Source: Prochlorococcus sp. MIT 1223 (lineage in GTDB: Bacteria > Cyanobacteriota > Cyanobacteriia > PCC-6307 > Cyanobiaceae). From it: a stretch of DNA of 64,000 bases. Position 1 is the first letter of the stretch; the number at the start of each line of letters is the position of its first letter. Under the pieces are notes generated by a model. The model had not been told where the DNA came from. It did no database searches and worked only from the letters and a program-made list of their open reading frames with translations. The stretch lies in NCBI RefSeq assembly GCF_034092465.1, contig NZ_CP139303.1, positions 496,001 through 560,000 of the forward strand, given 5' to 3'. A program made the translations under genes and the position numbers. This document shows positions 1-10,909 of this stretch, in pieces.

Positions 1-358
1 CTTCTGAATCAATCAACTCAATCAAACGACTCTGATCGTCAGGAGAAATCAATTGTTTAATTAACCTATCCCCAACCTCTTCAGGAGTCCCAAGATTTTC
101 AAGGTCAATATCATTATTTATTTTAGAGATAACGAGACTAAGAGTTTCGTCACTGTTAATTAGGTCATGAAAAACGACCGCTGGCCCATTAGGAACAGAG
201 ACTCTTGTCCAGCCAGTGGGATACAAGAATCCATATCGGCCATCAGTACTTTGAAAAGGTTCTAAACCAGCAGAGGGATTAGCACTACATGCTCCAATCA
301 AAGCAATAAGAACAAAACTCAAAAGCACACGTGCTGAAGAACGGAGCATTTGAATCAT
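1..358 (-). CDS. psbP: PsbP/CyanoP-like photosystem II lipoprotein (3' end outside window)
   Basis: Reading the minus strand from ATG at 358 (a second in-frame ATG lies at 349) gives a hydrophobic signal ending in a lipobox of the form LIGAC, followed by a PsbP-type start with the motif DGRYGFLYPTGW. CyanoP proteins are lumenal lipoproteins associated with photosystem II assembly or stability. The frame stays open to the window edge, so only about 119 residues are visible. The lipobox implies anchoring on the lumenal thylakoid face. It is divergent from recR. PsbP family membership is well supported; the exact paralogue is inferred. Confidence 0.85.
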   Translation of the reverse strand, partial: MIQMLRSSARVLLSFVLIALIGACSANPSAGLEPFQSTDGRYGFLYPTGWTRVSVPNGPAVVFHDLINSDETLSLVISKINNDIDLENLGTPEEVGDRLIKQLISPDDQSRLIELIDSE

Positions 359-429
359 TAACAAAACCTATAACCTGTTATCCATTCTGCCTGAAACATC
401 ACCAAACTGAAAGAAGAGTTAGAAAAATA

Positions 430-483
430 ATGTTCAAACCAGATAAGTTGATTAAATTCAGAGTAACTGCATTCGACTCCTGA
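430..483 (+). other. short upstream ORF ending on the recR start region
   Basis: A 17-codon ORF begins at ATG 430 and stops at TGA 481-483. That stop overlaps the candidate CTG start of recR (480-482) in an ATGA-like arrangement (here CTGA). This could couple translation of recR to the upstream frame. Its peptide has no recognisable features, so it may be fortuitous. Confidence 0.3.
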
Positions 484-1079
484 GCGGCTTTACCAGACCT
501 CTTGCACGTCTAATAGACCAATTCGAGCAATTGCCTGGCATCGGGCCTAGAACAGCTCAAAGGCTTGCCTTGTTTCTATTAAGACAACCTGAAGAAAAAA
601 TCAAAACTTTCTCAAACGCATTACTTAATGCTCGAAGCCAAATAGGTCAATGCAAAAAATGTTTTCATCTAACATCTGAGGAAATTTGTGAAATCTGTTC
701 AAGTTCCAATAGAGATCAGCAGCTTTTATGCGTTGTTTCTGACTCTAGAGACTTGCTAGCACTAGAGAGAACAAGAGAATATAAGGGGTTCTACCATGTC
801 CTAGGTGGCTTAATCTCCCCAATGGATGGAATTGGCCCCGAAATGCTTCAAGTAACAACTCTAGTGGAAAGAGTAAATCAACTCAATATTGATGAAGTAA
901 TACTTGCTCTAACACCAAGTGTAGAAGGCGATACTACTAGTCTATACCTTGCAAGACTTATAAAACCTTTCGCTAAAGTAACACGTATTGCCTATGGTCT
1001 ACCAATGGGGAGTGAGCTCGAATATGCAGACGAAGTAACGCTAAGTCGAGCCCTAGAAGGCCGAACAAATATTGAATAA
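480..1079 (+). CDS. recR: Recombination protein RecR
   Basis: RecR works with RecF and RecO to load RecA at gaps in recombinational repair. The zinc-finger cysteines (CKKC and CEIC, about residues 58-73 from the start used here) precede a Toprim region containing the motif [12 protein letters not shown], and the C-terminus has the usual [10 protein letters not shown] block. Conserved N-terminal sequence ([14 protein letters not shown]) lies upstream of the first standard start, TTG at 531, which would remove the helix normally found before [11 protein letters not shown]. The frame is open from 456 and has no ATG, GTG or TTG there. CTG 480 gives 199 aa, a normal RecR length; ATT 471 is the alternative. 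The product is certain; the start is not. Confidence 0.93.
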   Translation: MSGFTRPLARLIDQFEQLPGIGPRTAQRLALFLLRQPEEKIKTFSNALLNARSQIGQCKKCFHLTSEEICEICSSSNRDQQLLCVVSDSRDLLALERTREYKGFYHVLGGLISPMDGIGPEMLQVTTLVERVNQLNIDEVILALTPSVEGDTTSLYLARLIKPFAKVTRIAYGLPMGSELEYADEVTLSRALEGRTNIE

Positions 1080-1096
1080 ATAAATTTCTAAGTACT

Positions 1097-2017
1097 ATGA
1101 CAACAAAACAGAGACAATCTAAATACAGCTCTATCGCTCCAAAAGAGCGACTTCCTAAATGGATTAAACCCTCTATCGGCAAAGCCTCTGAATTAGAAAA
1201 AGTGCAGACACTTGTTAAAAGATATCAACTAAATACAATTTGCGAGGAAGGCCGCTGTCCAAACAGAGGAGAATGTTATGCCGCTGGCACTGCAACATTC
1301 TTGCTTGGAGGTTCAGTTTGCACAAGAAGTTGCGCATTTTGCCAAGTAGACAAAGGCAAAGCTCCTGAATCAATCACCAATCAAGAAGCTCAAAAAGTTG
1401 CCAATGCTGTTTTCATATTAGGACTTCGCTATGTAGTCTTAACTTCCGTAGCAAGAGATGACTTACCTGATCATGGAGCGAGTCTATTTACAAATACTAT
1501 CAATGAAATAAGGAAGCTGATACCAACTATCTCAATTGAAGTGTTAACACCTGATTTTTGGGGAAGCAACTCTAATACGAAAGATCCTATAAAGGCACAA
1601 AAGGAACGCCTCACAACAGTTCTTAATTCAAAGCCTGTCTGTTTTAATCACAATTTGGAAACAGTGAAACGACTACAAAAAGAAGTTCGACTTGGTGCTA
1701 CCTACGAACATTCTCTTAATCTATTAAGACTCGCTAGAGACATCGCAAATGATATACCAACAAAGTCAGGTATAATGCTAGGGTTAGGAGAGAAGAAAGA
1801 AGAGGTCATCGAAACACTTCATGACCTTAGATCCGTAGACTGTCAACAAATTACAATCGGTCAATATTTACGTCCATCTCTAGCACATATTCCAGTACAA
1901 CATTATTGGAGACCTAAAGACTTTGATGATTTTGCAGAGATTGCTAAAGACCTTGGATTCAAAAAGATAAATAGTGGGCCATTAGTTCGTAGTAGCTACC
2001 ATGCTGAGAAACACTAA
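1097..2017 (+). CDS. lipA: Lipoyl synthase LipA
   Basis: This is a radical-SAM enzyme that inserts two sulfurs into octanoyl groups on 2-oxoacid dehydrogenase and glycine-cleavage H proteins. The auxiliary cluster cysteines are C49, C54 and C60, and the radical-SAM CX3CX2C motif is C75, C79 and C82. The C-terminal RSSYHAE block supplies the serine that ligates the auxiliary cluster. At 306 aa the length is typical. It starts 17 bp after recR on the same strand and ends 2 bp from the convergent neighbour. Residues about 155-180 form a charged insertion between core elements. Confidence 0.96.
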   Translation: MTTKQRQSKYSSIAPKERLPKWIKPSIGKASELEKVQTLVKRYQLNTICEEGRCPNRGECYAAGTATFLLGGSVCTRSCAFCQVDKGKAPESITNQEAQKVANAVFILGLRYVVLTSVARDDLPDHGASLFTNTINEIRKLIPTISIEVLTPDFWGSNSNTKDPIKAQKERLTTVLNSKPVCFNHNLETVKRLQKEVRLGATYEHSLNLLRLARDIANDIPTKSGIMLGLGEKKEEVIETLHDLRSVDCQQITIGQYLRPSLAHIPVQHYWRPKDFDDFAEIAKDLGFKKINSGPLVRSSYHAEKH

Positions 2018-2019
2018 TC

Positions 2020-2538
2020 TCAGTTAAAGTTTGTAGTATTAATTCGCCACAAATTATAACTATATTCAAACACCTCTGAACAATCTCCAGACATCAAAGA
2101 ACCTGCTCCACCCCAAATCATTCTTAAAGGCAGATCTAGAATAGATGAGCGTACTTCTCTTGAGAGATTAAAACCCCTTCTCCTAAAATACTTAACAAGT
2201 CGAGTATGCTGACTTTCTTCGTCAAAAATAGCTAATAATCTAGCGACTTTACATGGTGTGGATTCTAATGCCCAGGCCATAGTAGCCGACCATATCAGAT
2301 GACCTACTCCTGGAGGAGACTTCTGGTTAACACGCATAGTGTCAAGCTGCAAACCTTTTTCAGAGTTATATGCCCATCCTTTCATTTCACCTAGAATCCT
2401 AATCTTGTGTTTATTAATGGGCTCTGCAACTACTACCTTAAAAGACCATATATTAATCGGTTGTCTAATTTGTAGACGAAGTAAAAGGCCAGCATTTGTA
2501 GCCTCTTTCTCTAATTCAGCTAATCCAATAGGTTTCAT
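2020..2538 (-). CDS. Conserved cyanobacterial protein, possibly GNAT-like
   Basis: The 172-aa protein has no signal peptide or membrane segment. The central pattern, a basic LVKYFRRRGF stretch after an AxxLLAIFDEE strand, resembles the acetyl-CoA-binding end of GNAT acetyltransferases (helix then Y-x-x-x-G-F), but the pyrophosphate-loop signature is not clear. It overlaps the start of trhO by 4 bp, so it is probably translated with that operon. Function is unknown; the GNAT suggestion is weak. Confidence 0.7.
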   Translation of the reverse strand: MKPIGLAELEKEATNAGLLLRLQIRQPINIWSFKVVVAEPINKHKIRILGEMKGWAYNSEKGLQLDTMRVNQKSPPGVGHLIWSATMAWALESTPCKVARLLAIFDEESQHTRLVKYFRRRGFNLSREVRSSILDLPLRMIWGGAGSLMSGDCSEVFEYSYNLWRINTTNFN

Positions 2539-3497
2539 GGAGTAAGCGAAAGAGTATTTACTGAGTCATTGCCAATCAAGTTATCAAGGTGTTTCTGTCT
2601 ATCAGCAAAACGAGCCCTATCATCATCACTAAAACGATCAACACAATAGTGACACTTAACTCCCCTAATATAACTTTCTTTCATAAGATCTTCTGGTGAA
2701 AGAGGCATACCACAAGCATTACATAAGCGATGCATCCCTGGAACGAGATTATGATTTAACGCAACTCTTCTATCAAATACAAAACATTCTCCATTCCACT
2801 TGCTCTTAGAGATGGGAACTTCTTCTAAATATTTAAGAATTCCACCATGAAGTTGAGTAACCCCCTCAAACCCTTCCTGCCTTAAATAGCAAGTAGCCTT
2901 TTCACAACGAATTCCACCAGTACAAAACATTGCTATTTCTCTTGGCTTTTTTTCATCGACAATAGGTCTTAAAGTTTTCTCGACCCAATCTGGGAATTCA
3001 CTGAATTTATCTGTATGCGGATTCAAAGCTCCTTCAAAAGTACCTACAGAAACTTCATATTCATTCCTCGCATCAATTACTAAAACGTCAGGGTCATCAA
3101 GGTATTTATTCCAATCGGATGGTTCTATATAATTTCCCGTCAACTCGTTTGTATTAATATAAGAAATACCCATTGTCACTATTTCTGTTTTCTGTCTAGC
3201 TCTGAATCTTCGAAAAGCCTGCTTATCGCAAAAACTATATTTTATCTCCAAATCCTCAATACAAAGGTCAGACTTAATTAAATTAATTACATCGCTTATA
3301 GAAGAGCTTGAACCGCAAATAGTTCCATTAATACCCTCACAAGCAATTAAAACCATACCTTTAACATTTTTTCGATTAGCATGTTCTCTTAACTTCTGTA
3401 AGAAAGCATTTAGTATCTCACCATTTATCTCTAAAAAACTATAAAAGGCTGCCACCTTATAACTTAAACCAGCATTATCTTGTCCCTGATTAATCAT
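2535..3497 (-). CDS. trhO: tRNA uridine(34) hydroxylase TrhO (YceA family, rhodanese domain)
   Basis: TrhO hydroxylates U34 in certain tRNA anticodons to give ho5U. The N-terminal acylphosphatase-like domain (about 1-110) is followed by a rhodanese domain with the active loop [10 protein letters not shown], catalytic C192 and nearby C198, and by a C-terminal cysteine cluster (CNAC then CHYC) that looks metal-binding. Length 320 aa is usual. It overlaps bioB by 8 bp and the downstream gene by 4 bp, so this is one polycistronic unit. The family assignment is strong. Confidence 0.93.
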   Translation of the reverse strand: MINQGQDNAGLSYKVAAFYSFLEINGEILNAFLQKLREHANRKNVKGMVLIACEGINGTICGSSSSISDVINLIKSDLCIEDLEIKYSFCDKQAFRRFRARQKTEIVTMGISYINTNELTGNYIEPSDWNKYLDDPDVLVIDARNEYEVSVGTFEGALNPHTDKFSEFPDWVEKTLRPIVDEKKPREIAMFCTGGIRCEKATCYLRQEGFEGVTQLHGGILKYLEEVPISKSKWNGECFVFDRRVALNHNLVPGMHRLCNACGMPLSPEDLMKESYIRGVKCHYCVDRFSDDDRARFADRQKHLDNLIGNDSVNTLSLTP

Positions 3498-4494
3498 CTT
3501 TAGTTAAATCCCAATTAACTTGAACTCCTGCTTGTGAAAGTAATTCTCTGTCTGCTTCTACAATAGGATTACTTGTTGTAAGAAGAGTGTCTCCATAAAA
3601 GATAGAGTCAGCTCCTGCCAGTAGGCATAGTACTTGGGCTTCCCTACCAAGTTGCTCACGCCCTGCACTTAAACGAACTCTGCTTTTTGGCATAAGAATT
3701 CTTGCAGTCGCAACCATTCTTACCATTTCCAAAGGGTCGATCGAAGAAAGATTTTCTAGTGGTGTCCCCTCTACTGCTACTAATGAATTGATAGGTACAC
3801 TTTCAGGATGAGGGTTCATTGTTGCCAAAACACGTAACAAAGAAGCTCTATCAGTTAAAGATTCCCCCATACCAATAATTCCACCACAGCAAACAGATAT
3901 ACCTGCTGAACGAACTCTTTCCAATGTCTCCAAACGGTCCTGATAAGTTCTTGTAGTAATTATTCGCTCATAATTCTCTGGACTTGTATCAAGATTATGG
4001 TTATAAGCAGTCAATCCAGCTTCCGCTAATCTGTGAGCTTGGTTATCAGTAAGCATTCCAGCTGTTACACAAGCTTCTAACCCCAATGCCCTAACACCTC
4101 GAACCATCTCAAGCATTGACTCAAAAGGTTGTCCATCTCGAATTTCTCTCCAAGCCCAACCCATACAAAATCTATCTGCTCCAGCTGCTTTTGCCGCTTT
4201 TGCTCTATCAAGCACTGGATCAATATTTAAAGGGGCACTAGCACTTACTTCACTATTATTGTGAGAAGATTGAGGACAATAAGCACAATCCTCTGAACAG
4301 CCTCCAGTTTTTACACTTAACAAAGAAGCTAGTTGTACTTTATATCCAGGATTTGCTGATCTATGAACTGATTGGGCTTTCCATAAAAGATCCATTAAGG
4401 GTTTCTCAAGCAAATCTTTTACTTCTGTCAATGTCCAATTATGGCGGATATCAAAAACCTCCACTTTTTGGGGTTTTGCTGCTAGTAAAGTCAT
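3490..4494 (-). CDS. bioB: Biotin synthase BioB
   Basis: BioB converts dethiobiotin to biotin by radical-SAM sulfur insertion. The SAM-cluster cysteines are C66, C70 and C73 in the motif [10 protein letters not shown], and the [12 protein letters not shown] block and the C-terminal SAGREQ motif (the Arg that binds the 2Fe-2S cluster) are present. Length 334 aa is normal. It lies 15 bp downstream of uppS and overlaps trhO by 8 bp. No other biotin gene is adjacent in this window. Confidence 0.96.
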   Translation of the reverse strand: MTLLAAKPQKVEVFDIRHNWTLTEVKDLLEKPLMDLLWKAQSVHRSANPGYKVQLASLLSVKTGGCSEDCAYCPQSSHNNSEVSASAPLNIDPVLDRAKAAKAAGADRFCMGWAWREIRDGQPFESMLEMVRGVRALGLEACVTAGMLTDNQAHRLAEAGLTAYNHNLDTSPENYERIITTRTYQDRLETLERVRSAGISVCCGGIIGMGESLTDRASLLRVLATMNPHPESVPINSLVAVEGTPLENLSSIDPLEMVRMVATARILMPKSRVRLSAGREQLGREAQVLCLLAGADSIFYGDTLLTTSNPIVEADRELLSQAGVQVNWDLTKDD

Positions 4495-4509
4495 GGATTA
4501 ACTCCCAAT

Positions 4510-5313
4510 TTAAATCTCATAATGTTTTGAGCTTTCAGCTTCTAACCCCCCAAAACGCCTTCGCCTAGACTGATAATCAATCAAAGCTTGTATCAAAGCA
4601 TTTTCATTAAAATCAGGCCATAAAGTCTCGGTTATATGTATTTCAGCGTAAGCCAATTGCCAAAGCAAAAAATTACTGATTCGCCTTTCTCCACTTGTTC
4701 TAATAACAAGGTCTGGATCAACATCGTTAGCAGTTAGCAATTCTGCTGCAAAAGCATTTTCATCAATAAGATCTGGTTCTAATTCACCATTAATGCATCT
4801 TTTGGCCAACTTCTGAGCTGCTAAAACCAATTCTCGTCTACCTCCATAATTTGTACATACATTAAAATGAATTCCTTTGTTAGCAGAAGTTTGTTCAGTC
4901 GCTTCTTTAATTAGTCCCTTTAATCTAATAGGCAAAGGAGAAAGATCACCAATAAAACTAATCTTAACTTGCTCGAGTTTTAATAGATTCAATTCTCTTT
5001 GAAGAACATTTTCAAAAAGACTCATCAAGAAATTAACTTCTTCCCCTGGCCTAGACCAATTCTCAGTTGAAAATGCATATACGGTTAATGCCCCAATACC
5101 CCAATTACTAGCGAGCCTCAATGTCGTTTTCAATGCTTCCACACCAGCTTTATGACCCATAACTCTTGGAAGACCTCTCTTTTTTGCCCAGCGTCCATTC
5201 CCATCCATAATTATGGCTAAATGATCAGGCATACGAACTGGGTCCAATTGCATTGGAATTGGAGAAATTAATTTGGCTGGATCTGAACTAATTGCCAATT
5301 GTCTTTTTACCAT
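4510..5313 (-). CDS. uppS: Isoprenyl transferase (undecaprenyl diphosphate synthase)
   Basis: This cis-prenyltransferase makes the C55 lipid carrier for peptidoglycan and surface polysaccharide. The signature [14 protein letters not shown] contains the catalytic Asp near residue 37, and the C-terminal block with [15 protein letters not shown] and ETLWPDF is complete. The start ATG at 5311-5313 overlaps the last base of cdaA, giving direct coupling. About 20 N-terminal residues precede the catalytic fold. Confidence 0.96.
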   Translation of the reverse strand: MVKRQLAISSDPAKLISPIPMQLDPVRMPDHLAIIMDGNGRWAKKRGLPRVMGHKAGVEALKTTLRLASNWGIGALTVYAFSTENWSRPGEEVNFLMSLFENVLQRELNLLKLEQVKISFIGDLSPLPIRLKGLIKEATEQTSANKGIHFNVCTNYGGRRELVLAAQKLAKRCINGELEPDLIDENAFAAELLTANDVDPDLVIRTSGERRISNFLLWQLAYAEIHITETLWPDFNENALIQALIDYQSRRRRFGGLEAESSKHYEI

Positions 5314-6215
5314 TAGTTTTCCTTATTAGTGCCTGAAGCACTAACTCCAATCTGTAACTGGGAGGTTTTTGAATCAATATTAGAAGAGGCTGGTTTAGTT
5401 GTATTTACATTACTCAATGAGGGCTTTGTATTAGCTGAAGCTATAGAGCTCCCCATCAAATCATTAAGCAAATCAAGCAATCTGCTGCTTGTAATAGGTC
5501 TTTCTAACCGACCTTGGTTTGCTAAAGACAAAGTGCCTGTCTCCTCAGAAACTACAACACAAATGCATCGATCAAATCGTTCAGTAATTCCCAAGGCGGC
5601 TAAATGCCTTGTGCCATATCTGCTAATGCCTTGACGAGATAATGGCAATATAACTCCTGCCGAAATAATTCGATTACCTTTTATGAGAACTGCTCCATCA
5701 TGAAGCGGAGTATCAGAAGCAAAAAGGTTCAGTAACAATTCAGTTGATAATTTGGCATCAATGGGAACTCCAGAATAAAGAAAATCTTCTGGTCGTAAAT
5801 CGCTACCCATATCGACAACCACTAAAGCTCCTCGTCTATTTTGAGACAAACGACCTGCCGCCTCTGTTAACTGAGTAATTGTACCTGCATTTGCTATGAA
5901 TTCTTTTTGCGGGTTTCCAAGTAAAACAGCCAGCCTTCCTGTACCAAGAAGCTCCATTAATCTTCTCAATTCACCCTGCCAAAGAATTGCTAGAGATAAA
6001 GAACAGGCTAGAACAAGCGCGTCCACCAACTGAGAGGTGATTGGTAAATTGGCAAAACGTTGAACAAACCAAGCAAGTGAAGCTAAAAATAAATATCCTC
6101 TAAGAAGCCAAAGGGTCCTAGCCTCCTTAACTCTCGAAAAAAGCAATACTCCTAGAGCAGAAGCAAATAAGACATCTAACAGAATACGTAAATTTATAAA
6201 CCACCAAAAATTCAC
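5313..6215 (-). CDS. cdaA: Diadenylate cyclase CdaA-type (c-di-AMP synthase)
   Basis: Membrane-bound DAC-domain protein that condenses two ATP into c-di-AMP. Three hydrophobic segments fill residues about 7-80, followed by the DAC domain with the DGA motif at 173-175 and a GTRH motif at 201-204. The canonical RHR is read here as RHL, as far as I can tell from memory of the family. The last ~45 residues are a low-complexity Ser/Asn/Thr tail. It is upstream of and coupled to uppS and 30 bp from lysA. A candidate partner phosphodiesterase is encoded at 34072-36174. Confidence 0.93.
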   Translation of the reverse strand: MNFWWFINLRILLDVLFASALGVLLFSRVKEARTLWLLRGYLFLASLAWFVQRFANLPITSQLVDALVLACSLSLAILWQGELRRLMELLGTGRLAVLLGNPQKEFIANAGTITQLTEAAGRLSQNRRGALVVVDMGSDLRPEDFLYSGVPIDAKLSTELLLNLFASDTPLHDGAVLIKGNRIISAGVILPLSRQGISRYGTRHLAALGITERFDRCICVVVSEETGTLSLANQGRLERPITSSRLLDLLNDLMGSSIASANTKPSLSNVNTTKPASSNIDSKTSQLQIGVSASGTNKEN

Positions 6216-6245
6216 TCCTGTATCCCAACCTAATATTAAACTTAC

Positions 6246-7613
6246 CTAATTAACTCCAATAAAGCGATCTGGCAGAACATCTAATCGTAATAGATCTTCT
6301 GGAGTTTCTCTTCTTTGTATAAGTTCAGAGTGACTATTACAAACAATTACAGCGGCAGGTTTTGGAATGCGATTGTAGTTTGAACTCATTGAGAAGTTGT
6401 AAGCACCTGTTCCAAACACTCCTAAAATATCGTTACTTTTAGATCGCGGTAAAGGAAAATCCTTTAATAACACATCGCCAGATTCACAATGTTTGCCTGC
6501 AATTGTCACTGTTTCCTCTGGTTGCTCGAGTGCTTTATCAACTAAGCATGCTTGGTAAGAAGATTGATAAGTAATTGGACGAGGATTATCACTCATCCCT
6601 CCATCAACAGAAATATATGTCCTTATTCCTGGTACATTTTTTCTTGAACCAATTGTATATAAAGTTATCCCCGCTGAGGCAACAAGTGATCTACCTGGTT
6701 CGCACATCAATCTAGGTAAGGCAATTTTTCTATGGTCACATTCTTGTTTCAATTTTTCAGAAATCACTCTTATCCAATCATTTATAGAAGGAGGATCATC
6801 ATCATTTACGTATCTAACACCTAAACCACCTCCTATATTTATATCTTTTATATTATGGCCAATATTTAAAGCTAATTCATAAGCCTGGGCCATTACAGTC
6901 ACTAAATCTTCATGCGGCTTTAATTCAAATATCTGAGAACCAATATGTGCATGCAAACCATTTAATTCTGACCATTTAGCTTCTTTTAATTCTTTTAAAA
7001 TATCCTGCAATTGATCTGGATCAAATCCAAATTTACTATCTAAATGACCGGTTCGTATGTATTCATGCGTATGGCATTCTATTCCAGGGGTAAATCTAAG
7101 CATTAACTTAGCAGGCTTATCTCCAGGTCTAACAATTACTTTTAATCTTTCAATATCATAATAATTATCTATGACTATAGTTACATCATTTTTATAGGCA
7201 AAATATAATTCTTGATCAGACTTATTATTTCCATGAAAAACAATTTTATCAGGTGAAATCCCTCCATTCAATGCTGTAAGTAATTCACCTTCAGAAACAG
7301 CATCAAGTCCCATTCCTTCTGAGGAAACAATGCTACTTAAAACCAAAGAGCTATTAGCTTTTGATGCATATAAAGCCAAAGCAGGTCCTGGATAATATTT
7401 TTTCAAAGCTTCTGTATAAGCTTTACAAGAAGCCCTTAAAGATTTCTCGTCTAAAACATAAAGAGGAGTGCCATATCGTTTCGCAAGTTCACTTAAAACG
7501 CATCCCCCAACAACTAATGAGCCCTTTTGATTAACCACAGAAGAGATAGGGCATATATTTTTATTTGGGCTGTCTGAATGCCTATTCTTTTCAAATGGAA
7601 TTAGGTTTTCCAT
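6246..7613 (-). CDS. lysA: Diaminopimelate decarboxylase LysA
   Basis: Fold-type III PLP enzyme for the last step of lysine synthesis from meso-DAP. The PLP lysine is K85 in ALYASKANSS, the HAHIGSQ and GGGLGV motifs bind the cofactor, and the second-subunit active site has the HCESGDVL block. Length 455 aa is typical. It is first in the minus-strand block lysA-cdaA-uppS-bioB-trhO. The N-terminal ~30 residues are not part of the barrel. Confidence 0.96.
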   Translation of the reverse strand: MENLIPFEKNRHSDSPNKNICPISSVVNQKGSLVVGGCVLSELAKRYGTPLYVLDEKSLRASCKAYTEALKKYYPGPALALYASKANSSLVLSSIVSSEGMGLDAVSEGELLTALNGGISPDKIVFHGNNKSDQELYFAYKNDVTIVIDNYYDIERLKVIVRPGDKPAKLMLRFTPGIECHTHEYIRTGHLDSKFGFDPDQLQDILKELKEAKWSELNGLHAHIGSQIFELKPHEDLVTVMAQAYELALNIGHNIKDINIGGGLGVRYVNDDDPPSINDWIRVISEKLKQECDHRKIALPRLMCEPGRSLVASAGITLYTIGSRKNVPGIRTYISVDGGMSDNPRPITYQSSYQACLVDKALEQPEETVTIAGKHCESGDVLLKDFPLPRSKSNDILGVFGTGAYNFSMSSNYNRIPKPAAVIVCNSHSELIQRRETPEDLLRLDVLPDRFIGVN

Positions 7614-7669
7614 GAAGAAGGTGATAAAACAAAAAAAGAAAAGTCAAATTAAAGATCTAAGAATCAGCA

Positions 7670-8146
7670 ATGTTGAAGAAAGAAGATCTAAATCATATAA
7701 AAGAATACATCCAAGAAGAAGTTATATCAATTGGGATTCAACATCTAAATAGCTGTATAGCTCTAGATAAACTAGCTCTGAATGGAATGTGGAGCAAAGA
7801 ACAATGGTCAAGAGAATTAAATGACACTCAAAGGCTATGTTTTGGAATATTTTCTCATTCAGAAATTATTGCCATGGCGACTGGCTGGATAATTGATGAT
7901 GAATTACAAATCACTTCCATTGCTGTACATCCAAGTCACCAACAACGGGGACTTGGACGAAAAGTTCTGAATCAATTATTAAGTAAAGCTCATGAGTTAG
8001 GAGGTGACAAGGCATTCCTAGAAGTAAAAAGTACTAATTCCGCCGCAATATCTCTCTATCTAAGTCTTGACTTCAAAATTATTGGAGAGCGAAAAAAATA
8101 CTACAAAGATGGCAGTGATGCGTTGGTTTTTTTCTGTGATTTGTAA
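7670..8146 (+). CDS. rimI: GNAT acetyltransferase, RimI-like
   Basis: RimI-type enzymes acetylate the N-terminus of ribosomal protein S18 and related substrates. The acetyl-CoA loop HQQRGLGRKVL is intact, preceded by the ITSIAVHP strand and followed by the conserved AISLYLSLDFKIIGERKKYY end. The start ATG 7670 is divergent from lysA across 56 bp. Substrate is inferred from the family; other GNAT substrates are possible. Confidence 0.85.
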   Translation: MLKKEDLNHIKEYIQEEVISIGIQHLNSCIALDKLALNGMWSKEQWSRELNDTQRLCFGIFSHSEIIAMATGWIIDDELQITSIAVHPSHQQRGLGRKVLNQLLSKAHELGGDKAFLEVKSTNSAAISLYLSLDFKIIGERKKYYKDGSDALVFFCDL

Positions 8147-8178
8147 ATAAAGAAGGCCAGAAATACATGACTTCAAGC

Positions 8179-8194
8179 GTTCGGATAACCGAAC
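8179..8194. repeat. perfect inverted repeat between rimI and clpC
   Basis: GTTCGG and CCGAAC flank a 4-base loop, a perfect 6-bp stem. No T-run follows on either strand, so it is not a standard terminator. It lies about 150 bp upstream of clpC and could be an operator or mRNA hairpin. Confidence 0.5.
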
Positions 8195-8345
8195 ATTTGG
8201 AACTATGTATTCCTTTGAAAAGGCTCTTCCCTATATAAGTTCAGAGAATTAAAGATTCCTGATCGAATAACTTAAGAAACACTAATTTCACAATCGACTC
8301 ATAATCCTGATAAGTTAGATAAAGATGAATATGGCCGACTGAAAC

Positions 8346-10892
8346 ATGTTCGAAAGGTTTACTGAAAAGGCCATCAAGGTAATAATGCTTGCTCAAGAAG
8401 AAGCAAGACGCCTTGGTCATAATTTTGTAGGAACTGAACAAATACTTCTTGGTTTAATAGGAGAAGGAACTGGTGTTGCAGCAAAAGTACTTAAATCCAT
8501 GGGAGTAAACCTTAAAGATTCAAGAGTAGAAGTTGAAAAAATAATCGGAAGAGGATCAGGTTTTGTTGCTGTAGAAATACCATTCACTCCCAGAGCTAAA
8601 AGAGTATTAGAACTTTCTCTTGAGGAGGCTAGACAGCTTGGACACAATTACATAGGAACAGAACATCTTTTACTGGGTCTTATAAGAGAAGGCGAAGGTG
8701 TCGCAGCCAGGGTATTAGAAAACCTTGGAGTGGATTTGAACAAGGTAAGAACTCAAGTTATAAGAATGCTAGGAGAGACAGCAGAAGTAGCAGCTGGAGG
8801 AGGTTCTTCCAAAAGCGGGTCAGCAAAAACAGCTACGCTAGATGAGTTTGGGACTAATCTGACCAAGCTTGCAAGTGAAGCGAAATTAGATCCAGTTGTG
8901 GGTAGACATGATGAGATTGATCGTGTTGTTCAGATTCTTGGCAGACGAACTAAAAACAATCCTGTTCTAATAGGAGAACCCGGAGTAGGAAAGACTGCAA
9001 TAGCTGAAGGTTTAGCACAAAGAATCCAACAAGGAGAAATACCTGACATACTAGAAGGTAAAAGGGTTTTAACTTTAGATATTGGCCTTCTAATTGCTGG
9101 CACTAAATATAGAGGTGAGTTCGAAGAGCGTTTAAAGAAAATAATGGAGGAAATCAAAACGGCAGGGAATGTAATCCTTGTAATCGATGAAGTTCATACG
9201 CTTATAGGAGCAGGTGCTGCCGAAGGGGCTATTGATGCAGCAAATATACTAAAACCAGCCCTTGCTAGAGGAGAGCTTCAATGTATTGGAGCCACCACTC
9301 TTGACGAATATCGTAAACACATAGAACGAGACGCTGCCCTTGAAAGACGTTTTCAACCGGTAATGATTGGAGAGCCTTCAATAGAAGATACCATTGAAAT
9401 TTTAATAGGACTAAGAGAAAGATATGAACAACATCACAGACTAAAAATCACAGATGAAGCGCTTAAAGCAGCCGCAAATCTTGGGGACAGATATATATCA
9501 GATAGATTTTTACCTGACAAAGCAATAGATTTGATTGATGAAGCTGGTAGCAGAGTTAGGCTTCTAAACTCAAAGCTACCTCCTGAAGCAAAAGAAGTAG
9601 ATAAAGAATTACGTAAAGTACAAAAACAAAAAGAAGAAGCAGTAAGAGAGCAGGATTTTGCAAAAGCAGGAGAATTAAGAGAAACAGAAGTTAGTTTGAG
9701 AGAAAAAATAAGTAATTTACTTCAAGGCAATCGCCAAAAAAAGGAATCCACAAGTTCAAAAGAGGCAATAATTAACGATTCAGAAGAAAATAAAGGAAGT
9801 AATGTAGTGACTAATTCTCCTATGGTTAGAGAGGAAGATATAGCTCATATTGTTGCATCTTGGACTGGAGTTCCTGTTCAAAAGTTAACCGAAAGTGAAT
9901 CAGTAAAATTATTAAATATGGAGGAAACACTTCATCAAAGACTAATAGGTCAAGATGAAGCAGTAAAAGCAGTTTCAAAAGCAATTAGAAGAGCAAGAGT
10001 AGGTCTTAAGAATCCAAATAGACCAATTGCAAGTTTTATATTTTCTGGCCCAACTGGAGTAGGTAAGACTGAATTAACAAAAGCCTTGGCTCAATATTTC
10101 TTTGGGAGTGAAGACGCCATGATAAGACTTGATATGTCTGAATTTATGGAGAGACATACTGTAAGTAAATTAATAGGTTCTCCTCCAGGATATGTTGGTT
10201 TTAATGAAGGTGGTCAATTAACTGAAGCGGTCAGGAGAAGACCTTACACTGTTGTTTTATTTGATGAAATTGAAAAAGCTCATCCTGATGTATTCAATCT
10301 ACTTCTTCAACTATTAGAAGAAGGCAGACTTACAGATTCAAAAGGAAGGACAGTCGACTTCAAGAATACTTTGATAATAATGACCTCCAATATTGGATCA
10401 AAGGTTATAGAAAAAGGTGGGGGAGGCTTAGGGTTTGAATTCTCTGGAGAAAGCAATGAAAACAGTCAATATAACAGGATAAAATCTCTTGTTAATGAAG
10501 AACTTAAACAATACTTTAGGCCTGAGTTCTTAAATAGATTAGATGAGATAATTGTATTTAGACAGTTATCTAGAGATGAAGTTAAAGATATTGCCGAAAT
10601 AATGCTGAAGGAAGTCTTTGCGAGAATCAAAGATAAAGGAATAAAATTATCAGTTTCTGAATCCTTCAAAGAAAGGCTTGTTGAAGAAGGCTATAACCCC
10701 TCTTATGGAGCAAGACCTTTACGGAGAGCTGTAATGAGACTTCTTGAAGACAGCCTTGCCGAAGAGGTTCTTTCAGGAAGAATAAAAGAGGGAGACAACG
10801 CAATTGTTGACATAGATGTGAATAAAAAAGTTGTAGTTAATCATGTACAAGAAAGTAATTCCAAACAAGAATTAGCAGGTGCAGGGATTTAA
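8346..10892 (+). CDS. clpC: ATP-dependent Clp protease ATPase subunit ClpC
   Basis: HSP100 chaperone that feeds substrates to ClpP. The duplicated Clp-N repeats occupy about 1-145. The first AAA+ domain has Walker A at 210-217, a UVR-like coiled middle segment sits near 415-450, and the second AAA+ domain has Walker A at 568-575 followed by a D2-small domain. Length 848 aa matches cyanobacterial ClpC. The start ATG 8346 gives the expected MFERFTEKA. The 199-bp upstream gap probably holds its promoter. It is followed by two same-strand genes with short spacing. Confidence 0.98.
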   Translation: MFERFTEKAIKVIMLAQEEARRLGHNFVGTEQILLGLIGEGTGVAAKVLKSMGVNLKDSRVEVEKIIGRGSGFVAVEIPFTPRAKRVLELSLEEARQLGHNYIGTEHLLLGLIREGEGVAARVLENLGVDLNKVRTQVIRMLGETAEVAAGGGSSKSGSAKTATLDEFGTNLTKLASEAKLDPVVGRHDEIDRVVQILGRRTKNNPVLIGEPGVGKTAIAEGLAQRIQQGEIPDILEGKRVLTLDIGLLIAGTKYRGEFEERLKKIMEEIKTAGNVILVIDEVHTLIGAGAAEGAIDAANILKPALARGELQCIGATTLDEYRKHIERDAALERRFQPVMIGEPSIEDTIEILIGLRERYEQHHRLKITDEALKAAANLGDRYISDRFLPDKAIDLIDEAGSRVRLLNSKLPPEAKEVDKELRKVQKQKEEAVREQDFAKAGELRETEVSLREKISNLLQGNRQKKESTSSKEAIINDSEENKGSNVVTNSPMVREEDIAHIVASWTGVPVQKLTESESVKLLNMEETLHQRLIGQDEAVKAVSKAIRRARVGLKNPNRPIASFIFSGPTGVGKTELTKALAQYFFGSEDAMIRLDMSEFMERHTVSKLIGSPPGYVGFNEGGQLTEAVRRRPYTVVLFDEIEKAHPDVFNLLLQLLEEGRLTDSKGRTVDFKNTLIIMTSNIGSKVIEKGGGGLGFEFSGESNENSQYNRIKSLVNEELKQYFRPEFLNRLDEIIVFRQLSRDEVKDIAEIMLKEVFARIKDKGIKLSVSESFKERLVEEGYNPSYGARPLRRAVMRLLEDSLAEEVLSGRIKEGDNAIVDIDVNKKVVVNHVQESNSKQELAGAGI

Positions 10893-10909
10893 ATACTATT
10901 AATTGAACA

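Noticed and set aside
8147-8345. Possible terminator of rimI at the 8179-8194 stem
   Set aside because: No T-run follows the stem on the plus strand, so an intrinsic terminator is not supported.
8241-8441. 66-aa minus-strand ORF over the clpC start
   Set aside because: It overlaps the well-conserved ClpC N-terminus and has no family pattern; treated as a shadow frame.
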